A stretch of 64,000 bases of DNA, taken from contig NZ_CAKLBV010000003.1 of the NCBI RefSeq assembly GCF_920984675.1, positions 1 through 64,000 of the forward strand, read 5' to 3'. Within the stretch, counting starts at the first letter, position 1, and the number at the start of each line of letters is the position of its first letter. Shown one piece after another: positions 22,158 to 32,746 of this stretch. This stretch comes from Methylobacterium sp. Leaf118 (GTDB lineage: Bacteria > Pseudomonadota > Alphaproteobacteria > Rhizobiales > Beijerinckiaceae). The notes under the pieces were generated by a model that had not been told where the DNA came from, made no database searches, and worked only from the letters and a program-made list of their open reading frames with translations. The translations under genes and the position numbers were made by a program.

Positions 22158-22763
22158 ATGCCCCAAGCCGTCGCCGGCCCGGAGATCGAGCGCCTGATCC
22201 AGCTCCTCGGCCGCATGCCCGGCCTCGGTCCCCGTTCGGCCCGGCGCGCCGCGCTCCAGCTCATCAAGAAGCGCGAGACCCTGCTGGCGCCGCTCGCCGA
22301 CGCGATGCGGGTCGCCGCCGACCGGATCGTCGTCTGCTCGTCCTGCGGCAACGTCGATACCCGCGAGCCCTGCACGATCTGCGCCGATCAGGGCCGCGAT
22401 CCGACCATGCTCGTCGTGGTCGAGGATGTGTCCGATCTGTGGGCCCTGGAGCGGTCGGGCGCGGTCAAGGCGCGCTACCACGTGCTCGGCGGCGTCCTCT
22501 CGGCGCTGGACGGAGTGCGGCCGGAGCATCTCACCATCGCCCGGCTCGTCGAACGGGCGAGCGAGCCGGAGGTGAAGGAGATCATCCTGGCCCTCAACGC
22601 GACCGTCGACGGGCAGACCACCGCCCATTACGTCACCGAATCCCTGAGGCCCCTCGGGCTGATCATCACGCGGCTCGCCCACGGCGTACCGGTCGGCGGG
22701 GAGCTCGACTATCTCGACGAGGGCACGCTGACGGCGGCGATCCGCAGCCGCACGGCGTTCTGA
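22158..22763 (+). CDS. recR: Recombination mediator protein RecR
   Basis: A 201-residue protein: helix-hairpin-helix [16 protein letters not shown], a four-cysteine zinc finger ([16 protein letters not shown]), a Toprim domain ([15 protein letters not shown]) and the C-terminal [17 protein letters not shown]. Together with RecF/RecO it loads RecA at gaps and stalled forks. Domains and length are canonical. Confidence 0.97.
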   Translation: MPQAVAGPEIERLIQLLGRMPGLGPRSARRAALQLIKKRETLLAPLADAMRVAADRIVVCSSCGNVDTREPCTICADQGRDPTMLVVVEDVSDLWALERSGAVKARYHVLGGVLSALDGVRPEHLTIARLVERASEPEVKEIILALNATVDGQTTAHYVTESLRPLGLIITRLAHGVPVGGELDYLDEGTLTAAIRSRTAF

Positions 22764-22859
22764 GTCCCCTCCGGCGGCCATTTGACCGGCCCCGCGCCGC
22801 CGCCTATCTGCGGTCGGCACCACCGCTTTTCCATCTCCCTCCGATCCCGGCCCCAAGCC

Positions 22860-23378
22860 ATGTCCGTCCGTCCCCTCGTGATCCTGCCTGACGCGCTCTT
22901 GCGTCTCCGCTCCGAGCCGGTGACGGAGGTGACCCGCGAGATCCGCACGCTGGCGCAGGACATGATCGAGACGATGTACGACGCCCCCGGCATCGGCCTC
23001 GCGGCGATCCAGATCGGCGTGCCGAAGCGCGTCGTCACCATCGACGCCGCGAAGGACGAGAACGCCAAGAACCCGACCGTCTATCTGAACCCGGAGATCG
23101 TGTGGTCGTCGGAGGAGCGGCGCGTCTACGACGAGGGCTGCCTGTCGATCCCCGAATTCTACGGCGAGGTCGAGCGTCCGGACCGGGTCCGGGTGCGCTA
23201 CATGACGCTCGACGGCGAGACCGTGGAGCAGGAGGCGGACGGGCTGCTCGCCACCTGCCTCCAGCACGAGATCGATCATCTCAACGGCGTCCTGTTCATC
23301 GATCACCTGTCGAAGCTCAAGCGCGACCGGGTGATGAAGAAGTTTTCGAAGGCGGCCAAGCGCGACACGGCGGCCTGA
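22860..23378 (+). CDS. def: Peptide deformylase
   Basis: A 172-residue metalloenzyme removing the N-formyl group from nascent proteins. All three motifs are intact: [17 protein letters not shown] (metal Cys) and HEIDHLNG (HExxH). The ATG at 22860 is the conserved start ([11 protein letters not shown]); a longer reading from 22782 has no family counterpart. fmt starts 4 bases after its stop, the usual def-fmt pairing in which one enzyme removes the group the other adds. Confidence 0.96.
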   Translation: MSVRPLVILPDALLRLRSEPVTEVTREIRTLAQDMIETMYDAPGIGLAAIQIGVPKRVVTIDAAKDENAKNPTVYLNPEIVWSSEERRVYDEGCLSIPEFYGEVERPDRVRVRYMTLDGETVEQEADGLLATCLQHEIDHLNGVLFIDHLSKLKRDRVMKKFSKAAKRDTAA

Positions 23379-23382
23379 GCCG

Positions 23383-24312
23383 ATGCGGGTCGTCTTCATG
23401 GGCACGCCGGATTTCGCCGTACCCACCCTGGACCGGTTGCAGGCCGACGGCCACACCCTCGCCGCGGTCTACACCCGGGCGCCCGCCAAAGCCGGGCGGG
23501 GCATGGCCCTGCGGCCCTCCCCGGTCCACGCCCGCGCCGAGGCCTTGGGCCTACCGGTCCTGACTCCCTCGACCCTGAAGACGCCGGAGGCCGCCGAGAC
23601 CTTCGCGGGCCACGAGGCGGAGGTGGCCGTCGTCGTCGCCTACGGGATGCTGTTGCCGCAAGCGATCCTCGACCTGCCGCGCCACGGCTGCCTCAACCTG
23701 CACGGTTCCTTGCTGCCGCGCTGGCGCGGCGCGGCGCCGATCCAGCGCGCGGTCATGGCGGGCGACCCCGAAAGCGGCGTCGGCGTGATGCGGATGGAGG
23801 CGGGGCTCGATACCGGCCCCGTGGCCCTTGAGCGGCGCCTGCCGATCCGCGAGGGCATGACCGCGGGGGAATTGCACGACGCGCTGATGCCGGCCGGGGC
23901 CGCTCTGATGGGCGAGGCCCTCCGGGCGCTGGCGGAGGGCGGCCTGACCTTCACGCCGCAATCCCAGGAAGGCGTGGTCTACGCCCACAAGATCACCAAT
24001 ACGGAGGCGCGCATCGACTGGTCGCGCCCCGCCGCGGCGGTCGCGTGCCACATCAACGGGTTGTCGCCGTTTCCGGGCGCCTCCTTCGAGGTCGATCTCG
24101 GCAAGGGACAGGAGCGGGTGAAGGTGTTGCGCGCCCTTCCCTGCGAAGGCTCCGGCGCGCCCGGCACGCTGCTCGACGCCGCCGGCACCATCGCCTGCGG
24201 CAGCGGCGCGGTGCAGCTCCTCGAACTGCGCCGGGCCGGCAAGAGCGGCGCGGCGAGCGGCGAGGAGTTCTTGCGCGGGGCCCGGATGGCAGTCGGGGCG
24301 CGGCTTCCGTGA
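23383..24312 (+). CDS. fmt: Methionyl-tRNA formyltransferase
   Basis: A 309-residue enzyme transferring formyl from 10-formyltetrahydrofolate to Met-tRNAfMet. The N-terminal Rossmann domain starts MRVVFMGTPDFAVPTL. The active-site loop HGSLLPRWRGAAPIQ contains the Asn-His-Asp type catalytic set (NLHGS, and D in GLDTGP). The C-terminal OB-like domain (about 205-309) begins AHKITNTEARIDW. It belongs to the def-fmt-truA run. Confidence 0.96.
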   Translation: MRVVFMGTPDFAVPTLDRLQADGHTLAAVYTRAPAKAGRGMALRPSPVHARAEALGLPVLTPSTLKTPEAAETFAGHEAEVAVVVAYGMLLPQAILDLPRHGCLNLHGSLLPRWRGAAPIQRAVMAGDPESGVGVMRMEAGLDTGPVALERRLPIREGMTAGELHDALMPAGAALMGEALRALAEGGLTFTPQSQEGVVYAHKITNTEARIDWSRPAAAVACHINGLSPFPGASFEVDLGKGQERVKVLRALPCEGSGAPGTLLDAAGTIACGSGAVQLLELRRAGKSGAASGEEFLRGARMAVGARLP

Positions 24313-24406
24313 GAGCTTTGCGCGCCGCGGCGAGCCCGCACCCCTCCCCTCCCTCCGCTGCGGGCCTCCGCTGCGGACGGGGACGAGGTTGGCCGGCGCA
24401 GCCCTG

Positions 24407-25165
24407 ATGCCCCGCTACAAGCTCGTCATCGAATACGACGGGGGCCCGTTCTGCGGCTGGCAGCGGCAGGCCGAGGACCCAACGGTTCAAGGCGCCATCG
24501 AGACGGCGGTCGAGCGCTTTTCCGGCGAGGCGGCGCGGCTCACCTGTGCCGGCCGCACCGATGCCGGCGTGCACGCGATCCATCAGGTCGCGCATGTCGA
24601 TCTCGCCAAGGACTGGCGCACCGACACCGTGCGCGACGCGCTGAACGCGCATCTGCGCCCGCTGCCGGTCGCCGTTCTTTCGGCCGAGCGGGTCACGGAG
24701 GCCTTCGACGCGCGCCACTCCGCGATCCGGCGCCATTACCGCTACCGCATTCTCAATCGGCGCAGCCCCGCCGCGCTGACCCGTGCCCATGTCTGGCAGG
24801 TGCCCTGGTCCCTCGACGCCGACCGGATGCACGCCGCCGCCCAGCGGCTGCTCGGCCGCCACGACTTTTCGGCGTTTCGCGCCGCCGAGTGTCAGGCGAA
24901 GTCCCCGGTCCGCACGCTGGAGCGGCTCGACGTGACGCGGGAGCGGATGGGCCTCTTCGAGGAGATCGTCATCGCGACCTCGGCCCGCTCCTTCCTGCAC
25001 CATCAGGTACGGGCCATGGCGGGCACGCTGATGCTCGCCGGAAGCGGGCGCCTCTCCCCCGACGACGTGGCGGAGATCCTGGCGACCCGGGCCAAGCACC
25101 GCTGCGGCCCGCTGGCGCCCGCGGGCGGGCTGACCTTCGTGGGCGTTGATTACGCCGAGAAGTAG
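24407..25165 (+). CDS. truA: tRNA pseudouridine(38-40) synthase TruA
   Basis: A 252-residue enzyme isomerising uridines 38-40 of the tRNA anticodon stem. The catalytic Asp is in [11 protein letters not shown]; other family blocks are [43 protein letters not shown] and [14 protein letters not shown]. The ATG at 24407 is the conserved start; a TTG at 24389 would add six residues. It lies 94 bases after fmt. Its last 16 bases overlap the end of dapE on the other strand. Confidence 0.96.
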   Translation: MPRYKLVIEYDGGPFCGWQRQAEDPTVQGAIETAVERFSGEAARLTCAGRTDAGVHAIHQVAHVDLAKDWRTDTVRDALNAHLRPLPVAVLSAERVTEAFDARHSAIRRHYRYRILNRRSPAALTRAHVWQVPWSLDADRMHAAAQRLLGRHDFSAFRAAECQAKSPVRTLERLDVTRERMGLFEEIVIATSARSFLHHQVRAMAGTLMLAGSGRLSPDDVAEILATRAKHRCGPLAPAGGLTFVGVDYAEK

Positions 25166-26322
25166 CGCTCCACCACCCGTCCGTAGATCGCGGTGAGCCG
25201 CTCCAGATCGGCCACCGCCACCCGCTCGTCAACCTCGTGCATCGTCTGCCCGACGAGACCGAACTCGATGACCGGGCAGGCATCCTTTATGAAGCGCGCG
25301 TCCGAGGTGCCGCCGGTGGTCGAGAGCGCCGGGCGCCGGCCGGTCTCCGCCTGGATCGCCTCCGCCACGAGATCGACGAAGGCGTCGGGCTGCGTCAGGA
25401 AGGCCGGCGCGTTCGAGGGCTGAAGCGCGAGATCGAAGCGCACTGTGTCGCCCGCCGCCGCCTCGAGACGGCGGCGGATCTCCGCACCGAGGGTCTCGGC
25501 GGTCCAGTCGTCGTTGAAGCGGACGTTGAACACGGCCTTCGCCGAGGCCGGAATCACGTTGGTGGCGGGGTTGCCGACATCGATCGTCGTGAATTCGAGG
25601 TTCGAGGCGTCGAAATGGGCCGTGCCGCCGTCGAGGGGCTCGGCGATCAAGGCCGAAGCGAGGCGCAGCAGGCCGGGGATCGGGTTCTCCGCCCGGTGCG
25701 GGTAGGCCACGTGGCCCTGGCGCCCCTGCACGGTGATCCGCCCGGTGAGCGAGCCGCGCCGGCCGATCTTGATCATCTCGCCGAGCGCGTCCGGGTTGGT
25801 CGGCTCGCCGAGCAGGCAATGGTCGAAGCGTTCCCCGCGGGCGCGCGCCCAGTCGAGCAGCTTCACGGTGCCGTTGACCGCCGGGCCCTCTTCGTCGCCG
25901 GTGATCAGGAAGACGAGGGAGCCGCCGAAGTCCGGTCCGCGCTCGGCGAGGAAGGCCAGCACCGCGGCGAGCATGCAGGCGATGCCGCCCTTCATGTCCA
26001 CGGCGCCGCGGCCGTAGAGGTACCCGTCGGCGACCGCGCCGGAAAACGGTCCATGTGCCCAGGACGCGTCGTCGCCCGGGGGCACCACGTCGGTATGGCC
26101 GGCGAAGACGAGGACCGGGCTCGTCGTGCCGAGGCGCGCGTAGAGATTCTCGATGTCCGGCGTGCCGTCCTGCGAGAAGATCGGGCGCTCGACGGAGAAG
26201 CCCGCTCCCACGAGGCGATCCGCCAGGAAGGACAGGGCGCCGCCCTCCTCCGGGGTGACGGAGGGGCAGCGGATCAGCGCCTGGGCGAGGGCGAGGGGGG
26301 CGTGGTCGGACAAGGGCAGCAC
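25150..26322 (-). CDS. dapE: Succinyl-diaminopimelate desuccinylase
   Basis: A 390-residue M20 metallohydrolase of lysine/diaminopimelate biosynthesis. The zinc ligands and catalytic residues are visible: His in [12 protein letters not shown], Asp in [10 protein letters not shown], the Asp-Glu-Glu in [12 protein letters not shown], and His in [11 protein letters not shown]. The dimerisation domain lies between about 180 and 295. No ATG exists near the N-terminus; GTG at 26322 (giving [12 protein letters not shown]) fits the family start. The stop codon lies inside the 3' end of truA, a 16-base tail-to-tail overlap. Confidence 0.95.
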   Translation of the reverse strand: MLPLSDHAPLALAQALIRCPSVTPEEGGALSFLADRLVGAGFSVERPIFSQDGTPDIENLYARLGTTSPVLVFAGHTDVVPPGDDASWAHGPFSGAVADGYLYGRGAVDMKGGIACMLAAVLAFLAERGPDFGGSLVFLITGDEEGPAVNGTVKLLDWARARGERFDHCLLGEPTNPDALGEMIKIGRRGSLTGRITVQGRQGHVAYPHRAENPIPGLLRLASALIAEPLDGGTAHFDASNLEFTTIDVGNPATNVIPASAKAVFNVRFNDDWTAETLGAEIRRRLEAAAGDTVRFDLALQPSNAPAFLTQPDAFVDLVAEAIQAETGRRPALSTTGGTSDARFIKDACPVIEFGLVGQTMHEVDERVAVADLERLTAIYGRVVERYFSA

Positions 26323-26579
26323 CGCTGGCGCGTTCCGCCGAACCCGCCCGCATCCCGGGATGCCCGCGTGAGCGGACCGCGACGGATCGGCACCGCGCAA
26401 CATCTCGGGACGACGGGCGACGGCGAAACAGCGACGATCGTCGGAGCGGCAGCCCTAGCACGCAGCCCTGGGGCGCGCACAGGACTTCGATGCCCGGCCC
26501 CAAATAAGCGGCCGTGATCGGCTCAGGAGTGGCCGCCGCTCGGCGCGCCCGGCTTCCGCTGACCGTCCCAGGCGCTTAC

Positions 26580-27425
26580 ATGGCCGGCATGGCTCTCTCG
26601 TCGGACGAAATCGAACGCTATGCCCGCCACCTCGTCCTGCGCGAGGTCGGGGGGCCGGGGCAGGCCCGGCTCAAGGCGGCGCGGGTTCTCGTCGTGGGTG
26701 CGGGCGGGCTCGGCGCGCCGCTGATCCAGTACCTCGCCGCGGCCGGCATCGGCACGATCGGGATCGTCGACGACGACGAGGTCTCCCTCTCGAATCTCCA
26801 GCGGCAGGTCATCCACGGCACGCCGGATATCGGCCGGCCGAAGGTAGAGAGCGCTGCGGAGGCCATCGCCCGGCTCAACCCGCATGTGCGGGTGGAGACC
26901 CATGCCGTCCGCCTCACCCCGGAGAACGCTCCGGCGCTTCTGGCGGGCTACGACCTCGTCGCCGACGGGACCGACAACTTCACGACCCGCTACGCCGTCT
27001 CGGATGCGTGCTTTGCCGCCGGGCGACCGCTGGTGACGGCGGCGCTTGGGGCCTTCGACGGCTCGCTCACCACGATCCGCGCCCACGAGGTCGGGCCGGA
27101 CGGGCAGCCCAATCCGACCTATCGCTGCCTGTTTCCGACGCCGCCTCCGCCCGGGACCGTCGCCCCCTGCGCCGAGGCCGGCGTGCTCGGGGCGCTCGCG
27201 GGCGTGATGGGCTCCCTGATGGCGATGGAGGTGATCCGCGCGGTCGCCGGGTTCGGCGAGCCGCTGGTCGGGCGGCTGCTGATGGTGGATGCCCGCTCGA
27301 TGCGCTTCGAGACGCTGCTTTACGCCTGGGACCCGGACAACCCGCTCAACGGCATCGCGACGCGGGACGGGGTCAGGACAGCCCGGGAAGCCGCACCGGC
27401 GGGGCGGCCGCCTCGGACGCGTTGA
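26580..27425 (+). CDS. moeB: HesA/MoeB/ThiF family adenylyltransferase
   Basis: A 281-residue E1-like enzyme that adenylates the C-terminal Gly-Gly of a small sulfur carrier such as MoaD or ThiS. The nucleotide motif is [19 protein letters not shown], the catalytic Arg is in NLQRQV, the Asp is in DGTDNFTTR, and the acceptor Cys is in CAEAGVLG. It lacks a rhodanese domain, and the paired CxxC zinc ligands of E. coli MoeB are not visible (only the single Cys of YRCLFP is kept). ThiF or another MoeB-like role is therefore possible. The ATG at 26580 or 26589 is plausible. The 3' end overlaps the next gene on the opposite strand by 53 bases. Confidence 0.85.
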   Translation: MAGMALSSDEIERYARHLVLREVGGPGQARLKAARVLVVGAGGLGAPLIQYLAAAGIGTIGIVDDDEVSLSNLQRQVIHGTPDIGRPKVESAAEAIARLNPHVRVETHAVRLTPENAPALLAGYDLVADGTDNFTTRYAVSDACFAAGRPLVTAALGAFDGSLTTIRAHEVGPDGQPNPTYRCLFPTPPPPGTVAPCAEAGVLGALAGVMGSLMAMEVIRAVAGFGEPLVGRLLMVDARSMRFETLLYAWDPDNPLNGIATRDGVRTAREAAPAGRPPRTR

Positions 27426-28251
27426 GGCAGCATTTCTTAAATTTCTTGCCCGAGCCGCAGGGGCACGGATCGTTGCGGCCGACCTCCTTGAACGGGTTCG
27501 TGACCGGCTGGCCGTAGGATTCCTCGGTCCAGTCCAGGGCGGCCACCGGATCGTCGAGGGTGCCGTAGCGCTCGCCGAACTCGCTGAGGTCCGGCGGCTC
27601 GGCGCTCGCCCGGCGCAGAGCCTTGCGGAACCATGCCGCATCGCTGATCTCGTCGGTGAGGCGGCCGTCGCGCCGGGCCGCCTCCGCCTTCGGGGCGAGA
27701 TCGGTGAGGCCGAGATAGGCGATCGACTCCTCCCAGCCGACCCAGGCCAGATCGCCTTCGATCGCCGCCTGAGCGGCCTCGAATCGGACCAGCAGCGCCC
27801 GGGTGTCCGCCAGCGGCAGGCGGCCCTGGCGGGTCAGGAAGGACAGGGCCGTGAAGGCCTCGTAGCGGATGCCGCCGTCGGCGGCGCTGTCGAGGATCAG
27901 GGTCTGAAGCGGGGCCGCATCCCCGTCGAAGACGCTGGCGATGACGCGGGCCAGGGTGATCCCGAGGGCGTCGCCGAGCAGCTCCTCAAGCGCCTCAGCG
28001 TCCTGATGCAGAAGCCGCATCAGCGGGGGATACACCCGCCGGTCGCCGGCCGCGGCCAGGGCGTGCACGCCCCAGAACAGCAGGTTCGCCTCGTGCTCGC
28101 TCGGCGCGTCGGGATCCTTCGCGGCGGTGGCCAGCACTTGGAGCACGGCGTCGGCGATCGCTTCCGGCGCGGCCACGGCCTGCCGGAGGGCCTCCACCGG
28201 CATGTGGTCGGCGACCGACAGGCGTTCGATCAGATCCGCGTCCATGGCCAC
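27373..28251 (-). CDS. DUF1186 protein with C-terminal SEC-C zinc motif
   Basis: A 292-residue soluble, mainly alpha-helical protein. The DUF1186 region covers about residues 1-250. The C-terminus carries the SEC-C motif [19 protein letters not shown], a zinc-binding module found at the SecA tail, where it binds SecB or ribosomes. Other SEC-C proteins of this class are uncharacterised. It lies 12 bases downstream of pheT on the same strand and may be read from the phe transcript. Its 3' end overlaps moeB antisense by 53 bases. Confidence 0.85.
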   Translation of the reverse strand: MAMDADLIERLSVADHMPVEALRQAVAAPEAIADAVLQVLATAAKDPDAPSEHEANLLFWGVHALAAAGDRRVYPPLMRLLHQDAEALEELLGDALGITLARVIASVFDGDAAPLQTLILDSAADGGIRYEAFTALSFLTRQGRLPLADTRALLVRFEAAQAAIEGDLAWVGWEESIAYLGLTDLAPKAEAARRDGRLTDEISDAAWFRKALRRASAEPPDLSEFGERYGTLDDPVAALDWTEESYGQPVTNPFKEVGRNDPCPCGSGKKFKKCCLNASEAAAPPVRLPGLS

Positions 28252-28263
28252 CTCTTGCTCAGG

Positions 28264-30687
28264 TCAGGCGCGCAGGGTGGCGCCGGTCTTTTTCGACACC
28301 TCGGCGACGATCCGGGCGCTGACGGCCTCGATCTCGACGTCGGTCAGGGTCCGCTCGCTCGGCTGGAGCCGCACGGCGACAGCCACCGATTTCGCGCCCT
28401 CCGGCACGCCCGGGCCCTCGTAGAGATCGAACACCTCGACGCCCGTGATCAGCTTGCGCTCGGCGCCCTGCACCGCCTTCAGGATATCGGCGGCGGCCAC
28501 GTCGCGGGGGACCACGAAGGCGAAGTCCCGGGCGATCGCCTGGAGATCGGGCAGAACCAGCGCGGGTTTCGCCTTGGTCGGGCGATGGCGCGGCAGCGGC
28601 AGGGCGTCAAGGACGATCTCGAAGGCCACCAGCGTGCCCTTGAGGTCCATCGCCTTCAGGAGGCGCGGATGCAGCGCGCCGAAATGGCCGATCACGGTCT
28701 TCGGCCCGAATTGCAGCGTGCCCGAGCGGCCGGGATGCAGCCAGTCGGGTCCGCCCGCGACGATCTGGAGACCGCCGGTCGGGACGCCGAGGGCGGTGAG
28801 CAGCGCCAGGGCATCGGCCTTGGCCTCGAAAGCATCCACGGGCTCGGCCGCGCCGCTCCAGTGGCGCCCGGCCCCGCCATGACGGGCGGTGCCACGGCGC
28901 AGGCCCGTGGCGCGCAGGGACTGACCCTCCGGCGCGTCGCTGGCGAAGCACTGGCCCACTTCGAAGAGCGCAACGTCGGGGAAGCCCCGGTCGGCGTTGC
29001 GCTGCGCGGCCCGGAGGAGGCCCGGCACGAGGCTCGGGCGCATGTCGGAGAGATCCGAGGCGATCGGGTTGGCCAGCGCCAGATCGGCCTTGCCGCCCCC
29101 GAACAGCACCGCGTCGGCCTGCGGGATGAAGGAGTAGGTGACGGCTTCCAGCATGCCCCGGCTGGCGAGCGCCCGCTTGGCGAGGCGTCCGCGCCGCTGC
29201 AGTACCGTCAGCATCGGTTCGGTCGCGACGGTCTCGATCCGCGGCAGGGGCTTGGGCTCGATCCGGTCGAGGCCCGCGATGCGCACGATCTCCTCGACGA
29301 GATCGGCCTTGCCTTCCACGTCCGGCCGCCAGGAGGGCGGCAGCACCTTCACCCGGTCGCCGGAGCCCGAGATGTGGAAGCCGAGGGATTCCAGCGTCAC
29401 CTTCATCTCGACCCGCGACAGCTCGATCCCGGCCAGGCGCCGAACCTCGGTCCAGGGGAAGTCGATGACGCGGGACAGGTCCGGCACCTCGCCCGCGAGG
29501 CTCACCTGCGTGGGCGTGCCGCCGCACAGATCGACCACGAGGCGGGTGGCGAGGTCGAGCCCCGGCAGGGCGAAGGCCGGGTCGACGCCGCGCTCGAAGC
29601 GGTAGCGGGCATCGGTGATGATGCCGAGGCGCCGGCCGGTGCGGGCGATGCTACGCGGGTCCCAGAGGGCGGATTCGATGAGCACGTCGGTGGTGCCCGC
29701 GTCGCATCCCGAGGCCTCGCCCCCCATGATGCCGCCGAGGGATTCCACGCCGTTGTCGTCGGCGATCACCACCGCGTCGGCATCGAGCCGGTAGGTCTTG
29801 CCATCGAGGGCGACGAGGCTCTCGCCGTCCTCGGCCCGCCGCACCGTCAGTCCCCCGGCGACCTTCGCCGCATCGAACACGTGCAGCGGCCGGCCGCGGT
29901 CGAAGGTCAGGTAGTTGGTGATGTCGACCAGCGCGTTGATCGGGCGCAGGCCGATGGCGCGCAGGCGCTTCTGCATCCATTCGGGCGACGGACCGTTGGT
30001 CACGCCGCGCACGAGGCGCAGGGCGAAGAGCGGGCACAGGCCCTGATCGGACGCATCGAACCGCAGGGTGACCGGCACCGGGCAGGGCCCCTCGCCCCGC
30101 ACCGGCGGCAGCGGCTCGCGCTTGAGCGTGCCGATGCCGGTGGCGGCGAGATCCCGGGCGATGCCGTGGATCGAGGCGCAATCCGACCGGTTCGGCGTGA
30201 GGTTGATCTCGATGACCGGATCGTCGAGCCCGGCCCAGACCGCGTAGGGCGTTCCGACCGGCGCGTCGTCCGGCAGGTCGAAGATGCCGTCATGGTCCTC
30301 GCCGAGGCCGAGTTCGGCCGCCGAGCAGAGCATGCCGCGGCTCTCGACGCCGCGGATCGTGCCGACCGACAGGGTGAGGGCCTTGCCCGGTACGTAGGTG
30401 CCCGGCGGCGCGAAGACCGAGCGCATGCCCGTGCGCGCGTTCGGTGCCCCGCACACGACCTGGACCGGCGCGGCATCACCCGCATCGACCTGGCAGACCC
30501 GCAGGCGGTCGGCATTCGGGTGGGGCTCGGCGGAGATCACCCGCGCGATCACGTAGGGACGCAGCGCGGCGGCCTTGTCCTCGAGACCCTCGACCTCCAG
30601 GCCGATCCGCGTCAGCGTCTCGCTGATCACGTCGAGCGAGGCCTCGGTGTCGAGGTGGTCCTTGAGCCAGGAAAGGGTGAATTTCAT
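28264..30687 (-). CDS. pheT: Phenylalanine--tRNA ligase beta subunit
   Basis: An 807-residue subunit, normal for the bacterial class. The N-terminus is [13 protein letters not shown] tRNA-binding OB domain follows (about 42-150, with [15 protein letters not shown] and [13 protein letters not shown]), then the B3/B4 domain, B5 domain (about 395-470), a catalytic-like core and a C-terminal ferredoxin-fold anticodon-binding domain (about 715-807, ending KKTGATLRA). It forms the alpha2-beta2 enzyme with PheS. Unusually, two small genes separate it from pheS. Confidence 0.97.
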   Translation of the reverse strand: MKFTLSWLKDHLDTEASLDVISETLTRIGLEVEGLEDKAAALRPYVIARVISAEPHPNADRLRVCQVDAGDAAPVQVVCGAPNARTGMRSVFAPPGTYVPGKALTLSVGTIRGVESRGMLCSAAELGLGEDHDGIFDLPDDAPVGTPYAVWAGLDDPVIEINLTPNRSDCASIHGIARDLAATGIGTLKREPLPPVRGEGPCPVPVTLRFDASDQGLCPLFALRLVRGVTNGPSPEWMQKRLRAIGLRPINALVDITNYLTFDRGRPLHVFDAAKVAGGLTVRRAEDGESLVALDGKTYRLDADAVVIADDNGVESLGGIMGGEASGCDAGTTDVLIESALWDPRSIARTGRRLGIITDARYRFERGVDPAFALPGLDLATRLVVDLCGGTPTQVSLAGEVPDLSRVIDFPWTEVRRLAGIELSRVEMKVTLESLGFHISGSGDRVKVLPPSWRPDVEGKADLVEEIVRIAGLDRIEPKPLPRIETVATEPMLTVLQRRGRLAKRALASRGMLEAVTYSFIPQADAVLFGGGKADLALANPIASDLSDMRPSLVPGLLRAAQRNADRGFPDVALFEVGQCFASDAPEGQSLRATGLRRGTARHGGAGRHWSGAAEPVDAFEAKADALALLTALGVPTGGLQIVAGGPDWLHPGRSGTLQFGPKTVIGHFGALHPRLLKAMDLKGTLVAFEIVLDALPLPRHRPTKAKPALVLPDLQAIARDFAFVVPRDVAAADILKAVQGAERKLITGVEVFDLYEGPGVPEGAKSVAVAVRLQPSERTLTDVEIEAVSARIVAEVSKKTGATLRA

Positions 30688-30701
30688 CGCTTCGCTTTGG
30701 T

Positions 30702-31190
30702 TCAGCCAGCGCGCGTGCGAGCCAGCGGGAGAAGGGCGCGTTCGAGGCTTGCCTTCGGGTCGAGACCTTCGATCCGCGTGATCGCGTCCCTCGCCTCGTC
30801 GATCAGGGCAAGCGCCTGCATGCGGCTGAAGAGGGCCGAGGGCGGCGCATCATCGGCAGCGTGGCGGTTTCCGTGGAGGCTCTCGAACAGAGAGCCGACC
30901 CGTTCGATGGCTGGATCGATCAGTTTGACTTCACGGTTCCGCAGTTTCCGCAGCGCGACCCCGTGTTCAAGCGAACGATCGATCGGCGGCAGGCTTCCGG
31001 CCCTGCTCCCGCCGATCAGTCCATCCGCACACAGGGTGTTGAGCGCGTGAAACACTGCGTCGCAGGCGCTGCTCACGGCCCGACGCATGGACGCCTGCCG
31101 ATAGCCGGAAGCTCCGCTCGCCTGAGCGAAGGCCTCGGCGACAAACAGCAATCCGTCGACGAGCGGTCCCGGGAGCTTTCGCGGCATCAC
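30702..31190 (-). CDS. HEPN-like domain protein
   Basis: A 162-residue all-helical soluble protein. The segment [20 protein letters not shown] has the pattern of the first HEPN helices, and later blocks ([38 protein letters not shown]) match a group of HEPN proteins common in Hyphomicrobiales. HEPN domains are often RNases or toxin partners, but the canonical R-x4-6-H active site is not seen (the closest is R-S-L-E-H), so it may be a binding or non-catalytic member. Its ATG overlaps the stop of the preceding 99-residue gene by 4 bases, so they are translationally coupled. pheT follows 14 bases downstream. Confidence 0.6.
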   Translation of the reverse strand: MMPRKLPGPLVDGLLFVAEAFAQASGASGYRQASMRRAVSSACDAVFHALNTLCADGLIGGSRAGSLPPIDRSLEHGVALRKLRNREVKLIDPAIERVGSLFESLHGNRHAADDAPPSALFSRMQALALIDEARDAITRIEGLDPKASLERALLPLARTRAG

Positions 31191-31486
31191 TCGGCCGCCA
31201 GGACGTCGTGCGCATAGGGCGGGGGATCGTCGGGATAATCGTAGATCAGATAGGGGAAACGGTGTTCGCCCTTGCTCTCCAAGGCACAGCGCATGGCGAC
31301 GAGCGCGTCCGCGGTCGTATGGCCGCTCGTCACCCCAGCGCCCGAACGGAACCGGACCGTCACGAAGAGCGCATCCTCATCGGCATGGTTCGGCTTCGCC
31401 TCGACGGACGCGCTCTCGAACCCCGCATCGCGCATGGTCTGCACGAGTACCGCCTCGACGAGGGCTTGGATCTCCCGATCCGTCAT
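31187..31486 (-). CDS. Conserved hypothetical protein, partner of HEPN-like gene
   Basis: A 99-residue acidic soluble protein starting MTDREIQALVEAVLVQTMRD. A strand-rich middle (DALFVTVRFRSG) leads to a C-terminus KGEHRFPYLIYDYPDDPPPY. No known domain is recognised. It sits 19 bases downstream of pheS and is coupled by a 4-base overlap to the HEPN-like gene. Size, acidity and coupling resemble an antitoxin or regulator paired with an HEPN protein, but that is inference. The ATG at 31486 is chosen; the upstream reading to 31579 overlaps pheS. Confidence 0.6.
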   Translation of the reverse strand: MTDREIQALVEAVLVQTMRDAGFESASVEAKPNHADEDALFVTVRFRSGAGVTSGHTTADALVAMRCALESKGEHRFPYLIYDYPDDPPPYAHDVLAAE

Positions 31487-31505
31487 CGCTCCCCTCCCGC
31501 TTCCC

Positions 31506-32588
31506 TCACCCCGTGAGTCCGCCGACGAGGCTCGGCACGTCGATCGGCCGGAAGCCGTAATGTTCCAGCCAGCGCACATCCGCCTCGAAGAACGGGCGCA
31601 GGTCCGGCATGCCGTATTTGAGCATGGCGAGGCGATCGATGCCCATGCCGAAGGCGAAGCCCTGGACCTGATCCGGATCGAGCCCGCCGTTGCGCAGCAC
31701 GTTCGGGTGCACCATGCCGCAGCCCAGGATCTCCAGCCAGTCGGTGCCCTCGCCGAAGCGCAGCTCGCCGCCCTTGCGCGAGCACTGGATGTCCACCTCG
31801 GCGGACGGCTCGGTGAAGGGGAAGAACGAGGGGCGGAAGCGCATGGTCACGCCCTCGACCTCGAAGAAGGCGCGGCAGAACGATTCGAGGACCCATTTGA
31901 GGTTCGCGATGTTGGCCGAGCGGTCGATCACCAGACCCTCGACCTGATGGAACATCGGCGTGTGGGTCTGGTCGGAATCGTGGCGGTAGGTGCGGCCCGG
32001 CATGATCACGCGGATCGGCGGCTGCTTGGCCCGCATGGTGCGGACCTGGACCGGCGAGGTGTGGGTGCGCAGGAGCTTGCGCCGCCCGAGATGGTCGGGG
32101 GCGAGGAAGAAGGTGTCGTGCATCTCCCGGGCCGGATGGCCCTCGGGGAAGTTCAGCGCGGTGAAGTTCAGCTCGTCCGTCTCGATGTCGGGGCCCTCCG
32201 CCACCGAGAAGCCGAGATCGGCGAAGATCGCGGTGATCTCCTCGATGACCTGGCTGATCGGGTGGATGCGGCCGCGGATCTCCGGCGCCTCACGAAGCGG
32301 CAGCGTCACGTCGATCCGCTCGGCGGAGAGCCGCGCGTCGAGGGCGGCCTCGGCCAAGGCCTCGCGCTTGCCGGCGAGCGCGCTCTGCACCCGGTCGCGC
32401 AGGCCGTTGATGAGGGGGCCGCGCTCCTTGCGCTCCTCGGGCGTCATCGCGCCGAGGGTCTTGAGAAGCTCGGAGACGCTGCCCTTCTTGCCCAGCGCGG
32501 CGACGCGCAGGGCTTCGAGGGCGGCCTCGTCACCGGCCTGCCCGATCTGGCCGAGAAGGTCGCGTTCGAGAGCGTCGAGGTCCATCAC
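31506..32588 (-). CDS. pheS: Phenylalanine--tRNA ligase alpha subunit
   Basis: A 360-residue class II aminoacyl-tRNA synthetase subunit. The N-terminal coiled coil (about 1-90) binds tRNA. The catalytic core has motif 2 ([11 protein letters not shown] and [19 protein letters not shown]) and motif 3 ([16 protein letters not shown]). It is transcribed in the same direction as rplT but separated from it by an intrinsic terminator. It is followed by the two-gene cassette and pheT. Confidence 0.97.
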   Translation of the reverse strand: MMDLDALERDLLGQIGQAGDEAALEALRVAALGKKGSVSELLKTLGAMTPEERKERGPLINGLRDRVQSALAGKREALAEAALDARLSAERIDVTLPLREAPEIRGRIHPISQVIEEITAIFADLGFSVAEGPDIETDELNFTALNFPEGHPAREMHDTFFLAPDHLGRRKLLRTHTSPVQVRTMRAKQPPIRVIMPGRTYRHDSDQTHTPMFHQVEGLVIDRSANIANLKWVLESFCRAFFEVEGVTMRFRPSFFPFTEPSAEVDIQCSRKGGELRFGEGTDWLEILGCGMVHPNVLRNGGLDPDQVQGFAFGMGIDRLAMLKYGMPDLRPFFEADVRWLEHYGFRPIDVPSLVGGLTG

Positions 32589-32677
32589 CCATCCTTGCCC
32601 ATCACAGGGGGTCGCGGGCCGCTTTTTTCGCGTTGCCCGCCCTGCCGCAAGCCCCGACGGCCCGGGGCCTGCCCGAA

Positions 32678-32712
32678 AACGAAGAAGGCGCGGCGCTTCC
32701 CGCGCCGCGCCT
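32678..32712 (-). terminator. Intrinsic terminator downstream of rplT
   Basis: AGGCGCGGCGC (32686-32696) pairs perfectly with GCGCCGCGCCT (32702-32712) around a 5-base loop. On the minus strand the stem is followed by TCTTCGTTTTCG. It should end the rpmI-rplT transcript; partial read-through into pheS, as in attenuators, is possible. Confidence 0.75.
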
Positions 32713-32746
32713 CATGGAAGGATCGCGCGTTCCGCTGCCGGAACGG

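Noticed and set aside
27289..31050. A 1253-codon rightward open frame
   Set aside because: It is antisense to the end of moeB, DUF1186, pheT and the HEPN-like gene, all with clear family motifs; the frame is open only because of third-position GC bias.
30702..31190. Firm annotation of the HEPN-like protein as an RNase toxin
   Set aside because: The R-x4-6-H active site is not visible, so only a HEPN-like fold is claimed.
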